Shown: positions 9,013 through 18,350, counted from the stretch's first letter. The stretch is 64,000 bases of DNA from Bifidobacterium hapali (GCF_002259755.1 NZ_MWWY01000006.1:1-64000); one strand, 5' to 3'. Made by a program: numbers and translations. Notes: a model not told the origin generated them from the sequence alone.

Positions 9013-9861
9013 ATGGGACGGCATTCAGCGGCAGCATCGGCGAACAACCAGTCTACCAAGATTCGTAAAACAACTGTCAGCAACATCAGCGGTGGCAGCA
9101 ATGACAGCGAGATCGTCGCGCAAGCAATCGACTTGACCAAAACGTACGGAGACAAAGATGCACAAGTCGTCGCGCTCGACCATGTTGACGTCTCATTTAT
9201 CCGCGGCCAAATGACGGCAATCATGGGACCATCCGGTTCGGGCAAGTCCACGCTGATGCATTGCATGGCTGGTCTCGATCAGCCGACGAGCGGCAAAGTA
9301 ATCGTCGAGGGACTCGAAGTATCTTCGATGAACCAGCGGCAACTGACCAAGCTACGCCGCGAGCAGATTGGCTTTATCTTCCAGTCGTTTAATCTTGTAC
9401 CAACGCTTACCGCCGAAGAAAATATCTTGTTACCGTTGCAGATTGCAAAGCGGCCGATTGATCGCGCATGGTTTAACAAAGTGGTCGATGTGGTTGGTTT
9501 ACGTTCTCGTTTAACGCACCGGCCGAGTCAGCTGTCAGGCGGGCAACAGCAGCGCGTCGCGTGCGCTCGTGCGATTATGGCACGGCCAAGCGTGATTTTT
9601 GCCGACGAGCCGACCGGTAATCTTGACTCGCATTCGAGTCGAGAAGTACTCGGTTTCCTGAAGAATTCGGTACGCGAGTATGGTCAGACGATTGTGATGG
9701 TAACGCATGATCCACGTGCTGCTTCCTACGCAGACCGTGTGCTCGTGCTCGCGGATGGCCGCATTACACAGGATTTGCAGCATCCGACATATGAGGAGAT
9801 TCTTGAGGTTTTCGCTGGCGAGGGCGATGAAGTAGCCGACCAGCAGGAGGTCGCCCAGTGA
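9013..9861 (+). CDS. ABC exporter ATPase (MacB/LolD-like)
   Basis: 282-residue ATPase. A low-complexity N-terminal extension of about 38 residues (Ser/Asn/Lys-rich) precedes a single ABC domain: Walker [10 protein letters not shown], the [20 protein letters not shown]-loop typical of the MacB/LolD/FtsE branch, signature LSGGQQQR, Walker [13 protein letters not shown] and MVTHDPRAA. It partners the FtsX-type permease that begins inside its stop codon. The start is ambiguous: GTG at 9007 and ATG at 9013 both lack a strong ribosome site. The likely role is export, or release from the membrane of a lipid, peptide or drug; the substrate is unknown. Confidence 0.88.
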   Translation: MGRHSAAASANNQSTKIRKTTVSNISGGSNDSEIVAQAIDLTKTYGDKDAQVVALDHVDVSFIRGQMTAIMGPSGSGKSTLMHCMAGLDQPTSGKVIVEGLEVSSMNQRQLTKLRREQIGFIFQSFNLVPTLTAEENILLPLQIAKRPIDRAWFNKVVDVVGLRSRLTHRPSQLSGGQQQRVACARAIMARPSVIFADEPTGNLDSHSSREVLGFLKNSVREYGQTIVMVTHDPRAASYADRVLVLADGRITQDLQHPTYEEILEVFAGEGDEVADQQEVAQ

Positions 9862-12788
9862 TTCGCATTGGTTTACGTGATGCGCGCGCACATTTCGGCA
9901 GATTTATTATGTCGATTATTGCGATTGCGCTTGGCGTTTCGTTCGTGGTTGGCTCGTTCTGTTTCCGCGAGATGATGAGCAGCCAAGTCGATCAGATGAT
10001 GGCGTCGAATTCTGATGCTGACGTGTACGTGCGTGGCACGCAAGAACAGAAGGATGACGAGACTGGTATGACGATGGACTCGTCATCGTCGTCCTCAGCT
10101 TCGACGTCATCGTCCTCATCGTCATCGTCTGATGATGCGTCAAAAACATACAATCGCATCGACGCATCTCTCGTGGACGATATCGCCAAGGTCGACGGTG
10201 TTAAAACCGTATCTATTACCTACTCTATTTCCGGCATTGTACTGGTCGGCCATGATGGCAATGCGGTCTCAACCACAGGTGCTCCCACCGTCAGTCTGGG
10301 CTTAGGCGAGGGCACATGGCGTTCAGCAACATTGCGAAACGGCCGCTGGGCGACAAATAAAAACGAGATCGCCTTGCACTCGTTTGCCGCACAAACCGCT
10401 GGTTTAGCCATTGGTGACACTACTAAAATCGTTTACCCCGATGGCGTGACAGATGTCAAGGTGGTCGGTATTTTTGACACGGTGTCGAGCCAAGCTGGCG
10501 CGATTATTGTCGGTCTTGCGCCCGATACGGCCAAGGATTATTTTCAGCAGCAGACCGGGCAAATCGGCATGGTGCGCAATATCGGTGTGTACGGGTCAGC
10601 CGATGGCGGTGCGCCATTGAGTGTCGAACAGCAACAAACGCTCGTTGACCGCATTAATAAGGTATTGCCCGCCGACGCAAAAGCACACGCCGTTACCGGC
10701 CAGCAAGTACGTGACGACAGTGCTGCTGCTACGAAGAAAGCGCTTGGTTTTATTCAGCCGCTTATTCTGATTTTCGCGATTATTGCCCTGTTTGTTGGCT
10801 CGTTTATTATTGCGAACACGTTCTCAATGATCGTGCGCGAGTCGATGCGCGGATACGCGCTGCTACGTTCGGTGGGCGCTTCTCCTGCACAGGTTTTCTC
10901 GACAGTGATCGTGCAGGCGATCGTACTGGGATTGGTCGGTTCCGGCGCGGGTATTGGTCTTGGCTGGGGTATGGTACGGCTGATTGTGGCAGTGCTCGGC
11001 CGCATAGGTATGCCTATGTCCGGCGCGGTTGACCCAAGTGCAAGCGATATGCTGATCGGCTTGATCGTTGGCGTACTGGTTACGTTGATCGGTGCCGCAC
11101 TGCCGGCTCGTCGCGCGGCAATGGCTCCCCCGATTCAAGCGATGAACGAAACAGTGAATCCAGAAAAACCAGTGTGGCCTCGCGGCGTAATTGGCTGCGT
11201 GATGATCGTGCTCGGCGCGATCTCATGGCTGTTGTGCTGGCGCATCGCATTAGCGAAGAGCGATGATGCGGTGGCTATTTCGCCGTTGACGTGGTTCAAT
11301 GATTGGGCTACCGCAATAGGTACCGGCTGGCCGCTTGGCGTGGGTGCAGGATTGGTTGTGCTTGGCGTCATTGTGTTAGCTCCAGCATTGGTTGGTCCGA
11401 CGAGTGTCATCCTTGGATGGATTCCCGCGCATGTGTTTACGGTCACCGGCCGATTGGCGACGCGTAACTTGGCTCGCAGCAAACGACGTACTGCAAATAC
11501 AGCGGCGGCATTGTTCGTGGGCGTTGCCATCGTGAGCTGTTTGGGCGTGGTTGCGTCTTCTGCCAAGGCTTCGGTTGCCGGCATTGTCGATTCTGGTCTG
11601 AAGTCTGATTTTTCAGCGATGTCTGCTGCAAACGGCCGTATTCCAGATGATGCGATTGATGCGATCAAGAAAACGGATGGCGTGGGCTCCGTCTCGCAGT
11701 CGCGGATGCTGCTCGGCGTCACCTATGGTTCAGGCGATGACAAAACCAGTGCGATGACGTTCGCGGAACAGCCATCATTATTCACTGACGTGTTCGCACC
11801 AGTCACGAACTCTGGTGATGCCGATCGTGCACTGCGCGATGGTGAACTAGTGGTCGGTATCACGGTCGCGAAGGATAACGGTTGGAAAGTCGGCGATACC
11901 GTTACCGTTAACGGTAAGCAGGTGGTTGTCGATGAGGAGGCAACGGCTAAAGCACAGGCTGATTATCAGGCACAAGTACAATCGCATATTGCGGATCTCA
12001 GCGCGCAAGCACAAGCATTGCTGGCGTCTGGGGATACGGCTGGCGCGCAAGCGAAAACCATTGAAGCACAGAAGGCGGCTGAGGACGCGAAGAACGTAGA
12101 CCCGTCTACACTGGTGAAAACCAAGACGCAGACCACACAGGTCAGAGCAAAAGTGGGCGCGATTATCGAAAACTCCGTGTATCGGTCAATGGTGCTCATG
12201 AACGATGATCTGGCTGGAAAGATCGCCAACGAGTATACGATGTTCACCATCATGCTGTTCATCAATGCAAAGCACGGCGTGGATACAGCAACATTGAAAA
12301 CTCGGCTGGTTGACGCGGTGAAATCCTTCTATGTGGTGAACGTGCAGGATCGTGAGGAATTCAAGTCGACCATGAGCACAATGGTTGATCAGATTCTCAT
12401 TATTCTCTATGCGCTGCTCGCGTTGTCGATTGTGATTGCCGTATTCGGTATCGTGAACACGCTGGCACTGAGTGTGTCAGAGCGCACACGCGAGATCGGA
12501 TTGTTACGCGCGATTGGCACGTCTCGCCCACAAGTGTGCGGCATGTTGGCAATTGAAGCGTCGATGATCGCCGTCCTCGGCACGCTATTGGGCGTTGTGG
12601 TTGGTACCGGCGCCGGCGCGGTGATTCAACAGGTGTACCAGTCGAACGGTTTGGAGCGATTGAGCGTGCCGTGGAGTCAGTTGGGACTGTTCTTAGTGCT
12701 CTCGATTGTGATCGGCGTAGTTGCGGCTCTGCCACCCGCTCGTCGTGCACTCATGGTGCCAGTGCTGAACGCGGTTGCAACCGACTAG
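9858..12788 (+). CDS. ABC exporter permease, FtsX-like (duplicated domain)
   Basis: 976-residue membrane protein starting at a GTG overlapping the ATPase stop by four bases, with AGGAGG in front. It contains two FtsX-type modules: an N-terminal anchor helix and MacB-like extracytoplasmic domain, four-helix parts near residues 295-430 (PLILIFAIIALFVGSFI), a second MacB-like start (VTGRLATRNLARSKRRTANT) and a C-terminal FtsX domain (ALSVSERTREIGLLRAIG). Residues 75-91 are almost all Ser. Residues about 692-752 form a charged, Ala/Gln-rich helical insert in the second external domain. Both are unlike the surrounding protein. The pair forms a complete exporter of unknown substrate. Confidence 0.88.
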   Translation: MIRIGLRDARAHFGRFIMSIIAIALGVSFVVGSFCFREMMSSQVDQMMASNSDADVYVRGTQEQKDDETGMTMDSSSSSSASTSSSSSSSSDDASKTYNRIDASLVDDIAKVDGVKTVSITYSISGIVLVGHDGNAVSTTGAPTVSLGLGEGTWRSATLRNGRWATNKNEIALHSFAAQTAGLAIGDTTKIVYPDGVTDVKVVGIFDTVSSQAGAIIVGLAPDTAKDYFQQQTGQIGMVRNIGVYGSADGGAPLSVEQQQTLVDRINKVLPADAKAHAVTGQQVRDDSAAATKKALGFIQPLILIFAIIALFVGSFIIANTFSMIVRESMRGYALLRSVGASPAQVFSTVIVQAIVLGLVGSGAGIGLGWGMVRLIVAVLGRIGMPMSGAVDPSASDMLIGLIVGVLVTLIGAALPARRAAMAPPIQAMNETVNPEKPVWPRGVIGCVMIVLGAISWLLCWRIALAKSDDAVAISPLTWFNDWATAIGTGWPLGVGAGLVVLGVIVLAPALVGPTSVILGWIPAHVFTVTGRLATRNLARSKRRTANTAAALFVGVAIVSCLGVVASSAKASVAGIVDSGLKSDFSAMSAANGRIPDDAIDAIKKTDGVGSVSQSRMLLGVTYGSGDDKTSAMTFAEQPSLFTDVFAPVTNSGDADRALRDGELVVGITVAKDNGWKVGDTVTVNGKQVVVDEEATAKAQADYQAQVQSHIADLSAQAQALLASGDTAGAQAKTIEAQKAAEDAKNVDPSTLVKTKTQTTQVRAKVGAIIENSVYRSMVLMNDDLAGKIANEYTMFTIMLFINAKHGVDTATLKTRLVDAVKSFYVVNVQDREEFKSTMSTMVDQILIILYALLALSIVIAVFGIVNTLALSVSERTREIGLLRAIGTSRPQVCGMLAIEASMIAVLGTLLGVVVGTGAGAVIQQVYQSNGLERLSVPWSQLGLFLVLSIVIGVVAALPPARRALMVPVLNAVATD

Positions 12789-12805
12789 CTTGTTACCCTA
12801 CCCTT

Positions 12806-12981
12806 ACTGCTGAGTTACGGCCTCCAAACTCCCTCCAAAAGGCCGTAACTCAGCAGTATCACATCGCTCTTGTTGAGTTACGGCCTCCAAACGGTTTTTT
12901 GAAGGCCGTAACTGAGCAGCATGCAGTACCTACTGCTCAGTTACGGCCGTTGTGTACCGAAAAAACGACCGTAACTCAGCG
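12806..12981. repeat. Three tandem palindromic units (GAGTTACGGCC family)
   Basis: Three hairpins follow one another. 12806-12857 has a 17-bp perfect stem ACTGCTGAGTTACGGCC and its complement around an 18-base loop. 12870-12919 has AGTTACGGCC/GGCCGTAACT plus outer pairs. 12934-12981 has CAGTTACGG and its near complement. Stems are conserved between units while loops differ. They fill the gap between the FtsX-like gene and the next small gene and may terminate transcription. Such units look like dispersed palindromic repeats of the genome. Confidence 0.85.
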
Positions 12982-13037
12982 CAACCGGGGTGGATCCGCT
13001 ACGATGGAGTCAGCACACACTGCCGAAGGAGGCCATT

Positions 13038-13289
13038 ATGCCGATTCCCAATGAGATTCCGGCCCACGCGCGCGTGGTGGTACGAGTGTCAGAAGGCGTC
13101 GACCCGATCGATCACCGCATGAAATACCGCGATTACGTGGGGCATGTGCTCTCATGGGATGGTCATCTGCTGGAGCTATCCCGAGATGCGGCGGCCAACG
13201 GTTCACGTCCCGCCCAGCGTGTCAGCATCGACGCCGATACGATCATTACGCTCAAGCCGGTTCCCGAGCGTCATTTCACCCGTCCATAA
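13038..13289 (+). CDS. Small SH3-like domain protein, function unknown
   Basis: 83-residue protein. AAGGAGG seven bases before the ATG at 13038 fixes the start; the longer frame to 12990 is not needed. The sequence (PAHARVVVRV, a YVGHVLSWDGHLLELS segment, then DTIITLKPVPERH) resembles the small SH3-like domain found at the N-terminus of actinobacterial Rv0428c-type acetyltransferases, which end in a similar LKPVP motif. Here it stands alone with no acetyltransferase domain. It is convergent with tyrA (34-bp gap). The relation to Rv0428c is inferred from the motif only. Confidence 0.65.
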   Translation: MPIPNEIPAHARVVVRVSEGVDPIDHRMKYRDYVGHVLSWDGHLLELSRDAAANGSRPAQRVSIDADTIITLKPVPERHFTRP

Positions 13290-13322
13290 CCTTGCCGAGC
13301 GACGCGTGCGGGTGCTGCGGCG

Positions 13323-14363
13323 TTATACCGCGGAACGCACCTGCACGCGCACGATATGGTCGCCGGCGAATCCGATGATATGTTCGCCGCGACGTGCCGA
13401 CGACAGCAGTTCGGTTTGCCAGTATGCCGGGTCGAATGCCACGTCGCGTTCGGCATAGTCGATGGTTCCCGATTGTTGCGCCATCTTGTAGTTGCGGAAC
13501 GGCTGACCATCCGCGAAGAAACGGGTCAGTTCATCGTTATCGCCGTCGTGCAGCGCATCGGCCACGGCGGTGAGTCTTGCGGCCATCGATCGCAGCAACG
13601 ATTCTACATTCACCGCATCCTCGTCGACCATCGCACGCGTGCGATCGGGGTCGGTCAGCGCGACGCGCGTCATATCACGCCACGATCCGGCAGCGAGCGC
13701 GGCCGCGATATTGCGGTTCGGATCGTCGGTCAACTGGTTGATCAGTGCGGTGGCGACGACGTGCGGCATGTGCGAGATCAACGCGGCAGCCTGATCGTGC
13801 ACCGTGTCGTTGAGCACGATCACGCGGTTGCCGATACCGTCAAGAATCATCTGCGATACCATATGAAAGCGCGCATACGACGTATCATCGCACACCGTCA
13901 CCGCCCATAATGCGTCGTCATACAACGCTGGATCGGCGGCCTGCCAACCGGACAGTTCGTTACCGGCCATCGGGTGCGCGCCAACATAGCACTCCCCCAG
14001 TCCGGCCGCTTCGACTTGATCGCGGACCATACCTTTGACGCTGCCGACGTCGGTGAGCGTGGTCGCGGTCGGATCGAGTACCGGCTTGAGTTCCGCCAAC
14101 ACCGCCGGCATGGCCTTGAGCGGATTGCACAGCACGATCACGGCCGGTTTCGCCGCGGCCAGATCAGCCAACGTTCGCATGCAATGGATACCGTCGGCTT
14201 CGGCCTGCACGTACGGATGATCGCGATGGTTCCATGCGATGACGTTCACACCGCGGCGGGCGAGCCTGCGCGCGAGCGAGCCACCGATCAGTCCAAGACC
14301 GATAATGCCGACGGTCATATCAGCCATTTCAGGTACGCGAATATCGCCGTTCCCAGCTACCAC
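13323..14363 (-). CDS. tyrA: Prephenate dehydrogenase
   Basis: 346-residue enzyme of tyrosine synthesis that oxidatively decarboxylates prephenate to 4-hydroxyphenylpyruvate with NAD(P). The N-terminal Rossmann fold shows VGIIGLGLIGGS (about 18-29). HPMAGNELSGW is the conserved substrate/cofactor region, and an all-helical C-terminal domain follows (VALTDPDRTRAMVDEDAVN). No ACT domain is evident. The frame is open to 14399, but AAAGGAG sits five bases before a GTG at 14363, which is the probable start and overlaps the pheA stop by seven bases. tyrA and pheA therefore look translationally coupled. Confidence 0.92.
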   Translation of the reverse strand: MVAGNGDIRVPEMADMTVGIIGLGLIGGSLARRLARRGVNVIAWNHRDHPYVQAEADGIHCMRTLADLAAAKPAVIVLCNPLKAMPAVLAELKPVLDPTATTLTDVGSVKGMVRDQVEAAGLGECYVGAHPMAGNELSGWQAADPALYDDALWAVTVCDDTSYARFHMVSQMILDGIGNRVIVLNDTVHDQAAALISHMPHVVATALINQLTDDPNRNIAAALAAGSWRDMTRVALTDPDRTRAMVDEDAVNVESLLRSMAARLTAVADALHDGDNDELTRFFADGQPFRNYKMAQQSGTIDYAERDVAFDPAYWQTELLSSARRGEHIIGFAGDHIVRVQVRSAV

Positions 14364-15385
14364 AACAGCTCCTTTCGCGTCATATCGTCGTTCCGCCAAG
14401 CATCATCGGTGCCGGTTTCGTTGCCGGAGTCCAGTCGTACTCCCCCGTTGGGCAGTGACCATGCGTAAACAGGTGGATTCGGTCGTTCTCGCCGAGGATA
14501 CACAGCCAGTGTTTTCACCCAGTCTCCGTGTTCGGCAACTTCAGCAAGTACGCTACGGAAATGATCTTGCCACGGAGCAGCATCAACGGTCGCGATAAAA
14601 CTGTAAGTACCGTCCCGTCCCTTGATCGGCCGGGAAATGAAGCTCGTCATGTTCAGGCCCGCGTCACGCAGCACATCGAGCAGGTTGGCGAGTACGCCAG
14701 GGCCGGTATAGAGCGGAATAAACGCGACAATTGATTCAAATTCGACCGTATCATGCGCACGCCATGTTGCTAGCAATGTCGGAACATCAGCACGCGGGGC
14801 GAGCACAAGGAATTCCGTATGTGCCCCCGGGTAATCTTCTACCGCGGTTGCAACACGGGTCAGTCCGTAGAGTTCGCCGCAGATAGATGGTCCGAGAGCG
14901 ACACATCCGGGTTTAAGATCGCGGCAAGCTGCACCATTTGAGGCTGCTGGAACGGCTTGCAAATGATGAGACTGCGCGAATCGACGGCATTGTGCGAGTC
15001 CGTGCGGATGCGCGCTGATCGTCGTGCACTGTGCGATGAGATCGTCCGGCCGCGAAGGTGCGCCTGCACTGTCGGGCGCAGTGTCAGCGCTGACGAACGC
15101 GTCGAAGGATACGTCAACGCCAACACGAGCGAACGCGGCAACATTACTCGCGTCGATCATTGCGTCGAGATTTGGCACCACGTAGCCTTCAATATTGTTT
15201 TCCCACGCGATCACACCCCAATCACCGTTCGATGCGACGGCATTGAGAATAGTGGCGACATCAGGTTGGGCAACCAACTGCATATCATCTGTATCAGCGA
15301 AGGATTGCAATACATGGGCCGCATCGAGAGCCGCCTGATGAGTAAACGTGCCTTCTGGGCCGAGATAATGCAAGACGTGAGTCAT
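14357..15385 (-). CDS. pheA: Prephenate dehydratase
   Basis: 342-residue enzyme converting prephenate to phenylpyruvate for phenylalanine synthesis. The start MTHVLHYLGPEGTFTHQAAL is the conserved dehydratase N-terminus. GVIAWENNIEGYV corresponds to the family substrate-binding motif. The C-terminal ACT regulatory domain is visible (IVAFIPLYTGPGVLANLL, then GLNMTSFISRPIKGRDGTYSF), with the ESRP-like motif changed to FISRPIK, so feedback by phenylalanine is likely. An alternative GTG at 15406 overlaps the upstream stop. No chorismate mutase domain is present. It lies between a membrane protein gene and tyrA in one operon. Confidence 0.93.
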   Translation of the reverse strand: MTHVLHYLGPEGTFTHQAALDAAHVLQSFADTDDMQLVAQPDVATILNAVASNGDWGVIAWENNIEGYVVPNLDAMIDASNVAAFARVGVDVSFDAFVSADTAPDSAGAPSRPDDLIAQCTTISAHPHGLAQCRRFAQSHHLQAVPAASNGAACRDLKPGCVALGPSICGELYGLTRVATAVEDYPGAHTEFLVLAPRADVPTLLATWRAHDTVEFESIVAFIPLYTGPGVLANLLDVLRDAGLNMTSFISRPIKGRDGTYSFIATVDAAPWQDHFRSVLAEVAEHGDWVKTLAVYPRRERPNPPVYAWSLPNGGVRLDSGNETGTDDAWRNDDMTRKELLW

Positions 15386-15402
15386 GATGCTTAGTTCATC
15401 CA

Positions 15403-15894
15403 TCACTGTTCGTAGGGCTTGTCAGCCAATGATTTGACCGGTTGTTCGGTGGACGTTTTCGGCTTCGGAGTTTCGATACGAAACCACTTCGGTGGCATGA
15501 ACATGAATGCCAGTTGCACGACGATCATGCCGATGAGCCATAAATACCCAGCTTTTTGACTGAAGTATGGCATTGTGTCGCTGTTAAAGCCGATCGGCGT
15601 GAGTGCATCATTGCCACTGCCAGCGGCAATCATCCACGCCGTCGCCGTTGATGCGATGAGATGAAGTCCCAAACCGCTGATGCCACTGCGGGCACGTGCA
15701 CACCATGTAGAGGCGCCAAGAATCACGTATGCGAGTACTAACCCATAGGGAATGTTCATCGAAGCACCCATACGATGCGCAAATGTACCAATAACCGCTG
15801 CACCCACACCGGCAAGCAGCGTAACGAGTACTCGCACCGGATAACTCTGCCGATGAGACCAAGGCCTAGGATCGATGTCGCTTCGTGAAGTCAT
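15403..15894 (-). CDS. Small membrane protein, function unknown
   Basis: 163-residue protein, starting at ATG 15894 (ATG 15912 is also possible; neither has a clear ribosome site). Four hydrophobic segments are seen: VLVTLLAGVGAAVIGTFA, YGLVLAYVILGAS, LHLIASTATAWMIAA and YLWLIGMIVVQLAFMFM, with a polar Lys/Thr/Pro-rich tail. I do not recognise a family. Its stop overlaps the first possible pheA start, so it is probably transcribed with pheA and tyrA. Nothing in the sequence links it to aromatic amino acid synthesis beyond position. Confidence 0.7.
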   Translation of the reverse strand: MTSRSDIDPRPWSHRQSYPVRVLVTLLAGVGAAVIGTFAHRMGASMNIPYGLVLAYVILGASTWCARARSGISGLGLHLIASTATAWMIAAGSGNDALTPIGFNSDTMPYFSQKAGYLWLIGMIVVQLAFMFMPPKWFRIETPKPKTSTEQPVKSLADKPYEQ

Positions 15895-15984
15895 GCGTAC
15901 CAGTATAGGCATTGTGGGTATGAACTGTTCGTATATCAGCCCTAAAATAGGCTCTGTATGGACAGCCCATGCTCACTCTCGAAT

Positions 15985-16040
15985 GATTGAGGGGTGGTTG
16001 CGAACCTGTGAAATCTCAGGTTCGTAACCACCCCTCAATC
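15985..16040. repeat. 24-bp stem palindrome (TTGAGGGGTGGTT family)
   Basis: Left arm 15985-16008 and right arm 16017-16040 pair over 24 bp with one G-T wobble around the loop TGAAATCT. It lies between the membrane protein gene and the structured units behind typA. The arm start TTGAGGGGTGGT resembles the palindrome at 38526-38577, so it may belong to the same dispersed family. It could end transcription from either side. Confidence 0.75.
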
Positions 16041-16079
16041 AGGATAAATTACGGGTTGCTCCGTAGCTTGATTATTCTG

Positions 16080-16276
16080 CTGAGCCGTAAAACGGGATGT
16101 CCAGTGGACGACATCCCGTAGGCGAAGTGAGCGGGCGCACTATAAGCGCCCGCGAAGGTCGTCAGAATAATCAGGCTACTTCGTAGCCTGGTTGTTCTGA
16201 CGATGCCGAGGCGTAAAACGAACGGTCCACTGGACCGTTCGTAGCCGAGGTGAGCGGATGCAATACGGGCATCCGC
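16080..16276 (-). ncRNA. Two tandem structured units with covarying helices in the typA 3' region
   Basis: Two related units lie just after typA on the minus strand. Unit A (about 16080-16179) and unit B (about 16203-16300) share linkers (GTAAAACG, GTGAGCGG, CCGCGAAGG) but differ in their stems. The first hairpin is ACGGGATGTC/GACATCCCGT at 16092-16119 in A, and ACGAACGGTCCA/TGGACCGTTCGT at 16218-16242 in B. The second is GCGGGCGC/GCGCCCGC at 16131-16153 in A, and GCGGATGC/GCATCCGC at 16254-16276 in B, both with 7-base loops. The pair outside the first hairpin is swapped from GCC/GGC to GGC/GCC. Pairing is kept while sequence changes. On the minus strand each first hairpin is followed by GTTTTACG, as in a weak terminator. 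Whether it is a stable RNA, a terminator cassette or a DNA repeat is open. Confidence 0.55.
16160..16202. repeat. Copy of the typA-end hairpin
   Basis: CGTCAGAATAATCAGGCTAC and the matching right arm pair over 20 bp around TTC. The same hairpin with a 27-bp stem occurs at 16281-16337, where its right arm encodes the last codons of typA (Q-N-N-Q-A-T-K) and the TAG stop lies next to the loop. The copy at 16160-16202 is non-coding, so the repeat unit includes a duplicated piece of the typA end. Confidence 0.8.
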
Positions 16277-16303
16277 GAAGGCAGCGTCGTCAGAATAATC
16301 GAG

Positions 16304-18232
16304 CTACTTCGTAGCCTGATTGTTCTGACGACGCTGCTTAGCGCGCCACTTGTACCAATCCTCACGGCCGAGGATGATCTTGCGCACGCGGGTAGCTTCC
16401 GGCGTGACCTCGACGCACTCGTCTTCGTTCGCGAAGTCGAGGCATTCTTCAAGGCTCATCTTGACCGGCGGGGTGAGGGTTTCGAGCACGTCAGCGGTCG
16501 AAGAACGCATGTTGGTCATGTGCTTGGCGAGCGTGATGTTCACGTCAAGCTCGTCAGGTTTGTTGTTCATGCCGACAACCTGACCCTCGTACACGTTGGA
16601 CTGCGGCTCGACGAAGAACACGCCACGCGCCTGCAGACGCTGCATAGCGTACGGGGTGGCGACACCAGCGCGATCGGCAACCATTGAACCGTTCTGGCGG
16701 GTGACGATCTGGCCAGCCCACGGCGCGTAGCCGGCAGATAGCGAGGATGCAATACCCGTGCCGCGCGTAGCGGACAGCAGCGCAGTACGGAAGCCGATCA
16801 AGCCGCGAGACGGCACGGTGAACTGCAGACGCACCCATCCGGAACCGTGATTAGACATGGAATCCATGCGACCCTTACGATCGGCGAGCAGCTGCGTGAC
16901 AGTGCCCATGTACTCTTGCGGTACATCGATCGTGGTGTTTTCCATCGGCTCGTTGATCTTGCCGTCGATGACCTTGGTAACCACCTGCGGACGGCCAACG
17001 GTCAGCTCGTAACCTTCGCGACGCATTTCTTCAGCAAGCACAGCCAGTGCAAGCTCACCACGGCCCTGCACTTCCCACATATCCGGGCGATCGGTCGGCA
17101 AAACCTTAATGGACACGTTACCGATCAACTCACGCTCAAGACGATCCTTGATCATACGGGCGGTGAGCTTGTGATCCTTGCCTTCGCGACCGGCGAGCGG
17201 GGAATCGTTCACACCGAACGTCATGGAGATGGCCGGATCGTCAACGTGGATAAGCGGCAGCGGCTTAGGATCGTTCGGGTCGACGATGGTCTCACCGATC
17301 ATGATGTCGCCCACGCCGGCAACGGCGACGATATCGCCGGGACCTGCGGATTCGACAGGTATACGCTCAAGGCCCTGCGTACGTAGCAGTTCGGCGACGC
17401 GGAAGTTTTCGATGGAACCGTTGACACGGGACAGGCCGTAGGTCTTGCCCTTTTCGAGCGTGCCGTTGTAGATACGTACCAAGCCTAGACGTCCGAGGAA
17501 GTCAGAAGAGTCAATGTTCGCGACGTGAGCCTGCAGCGGCGCGCCTTCCTCGTATTCCGGAGCCGGAATGTACTTGATGATGTCCTCGAACAGCGGTTCA
17601 AGGTTGTCATTATCTGGCATACCGCCGTTTTCCGGCTGATTGGTGGATGAGTATCCAGCCTTGGCAGCACAGTAGACGACCGGCAGATCAAGCAGGTGGT
17701 CGAGATCGAGGTCAATGCCTTCCTCGACAACATCCTGTGCGAGACCGAGCAGCAGATCAGTGGATTCGGAGACGACCTCTTCAATACGCGCATCCGGACG
17801 GTCAACCTTGTTGATGCACAGAATAACCGGTAGCTTGGCTTCGAGTGCCTTGCGCAGCACGAAACGGGTCTGCGGCAGCGGGCCTTCAGACGCATCAACG
17901 AGCAGTACAACACCGTCGACCATCGAAATACCGCGCTCGACCTCGCCACCGAAATCGGCGTGGCCAGGGGTATCGATGATGTTAAGCGTAATGCCGTCCG
18001 GGTAGCCGTACTTGGCAGCCAGCGGACCAGTGTATTCCACAGCCGTGTTCTTAGCGAGGATGGTGATGCCCTTCTCGCGTTCAAGATCGTTGGAGTCCAT
18101 CACACGGTCCGGTACCTCCTCGCGATCGGAGAAGACATGGGACTGCTTGAGCATCGCGTTCACTAGCGTGGTCTTGCCGTGATCGACGTGCGCTACGATC
18201 GCCACATTTCGAATATCACCACGAACCGCCAT
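16304..18232 (-). CDS. typA: Ribosome-associated GTPase TypA/BipA
   Basis: 642-residue translational GTPase needed for ribosome assembly and stress or cold growth in bacteria. The GTPase domain has G1 AHVDHGKTT (14-22), G3 [14 protein letters not shown] and G4 [14 protein letters not shown]-like domains II, III and V follow, with the BipA-specific C-terminus ([38 protein letters not shown]). AGAGAGG before the ATG at 18232 fixes the start. Length is normal. The final 27 coding bases form one arm of a hairpin whose other arm is in the 3' flank, and this hairpin has been copied downstream. The gene is probably monocistronic. Confidence 0.95.
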   Translation of the reverse strand: MAVRGDIRNVAIVAHVDHGKTTLVNAMLKQSHVFSDREEVPDRVMDSNDLEREKGITILAKNTAVEYTGPLAAKYGYPDGITLNIIDTPGHADFGGEVERGISMVDGVVLLVDASEGPLPQTRFVLRKALEAKLPVILCINKVDRPDARIEEVVSESTDLLLGLAQDVVEEGIDLDLDHLLDLPVVYCAAKAGYSSTNQPENGGMPDNDNLEPLFEDIIKYIPAPEYEEGAPLQAHVANIDSSDFLGRLGLVRIYNGTLEKGKTYGLSRVNGSIENFRVAELLRTQGLERIPVESAGPGDIVAVAGVGDIMIGETIVDPNDPKPLPLIHVDDPAISMTFGVNDSPLAGREGKDHKLTARMIKDRLERELIGNVSIKVLPTDRPDMWEVQGRGELALAVLAEEMRREGYELTVGRPQVVTKVIDGKINEPMENTTIDVPQEYMGTVTQLLADRKGRMDSMSNHGSGWVRLQFTVPSRGLIGFRTALLSATRGTGIASSLSAGYAPWAGQIVTRQNGSMVADRAGVATPYAMQRLQARGVFFVEPQSNVYEGQVVGMNNKPDELDVNITLAKHMTNMRSSTADVLETLTPPVKMSLEECLDFANEDECVEVTPEATRVRKIILGREDWYKWRAKQRRQNNQATK

Positions 18233-18350
18233 CGAAACCTCTCTTAATCATCGATTGTCGTTGCTTGCGTAATTTTCGGATACGTATCGTTACCTGTTAC
18301 TTACACACAAACCGGCACAACTATACCTATATGCGTAGACCTGCCGCCGA

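Noticed and set aside
12806..12981. Possible CRISPR array
   Set aside because: The repeated parts are palindromic stems with short irregular loops, there are only three, and no cas genes are near.
16171..16452. 93-codon frame across the typA end and the structured units
   Set aside because: It is out of frame with typA, crosses the hairpins and has no ribosome site; the units are better explained as structured non-coding sequence.
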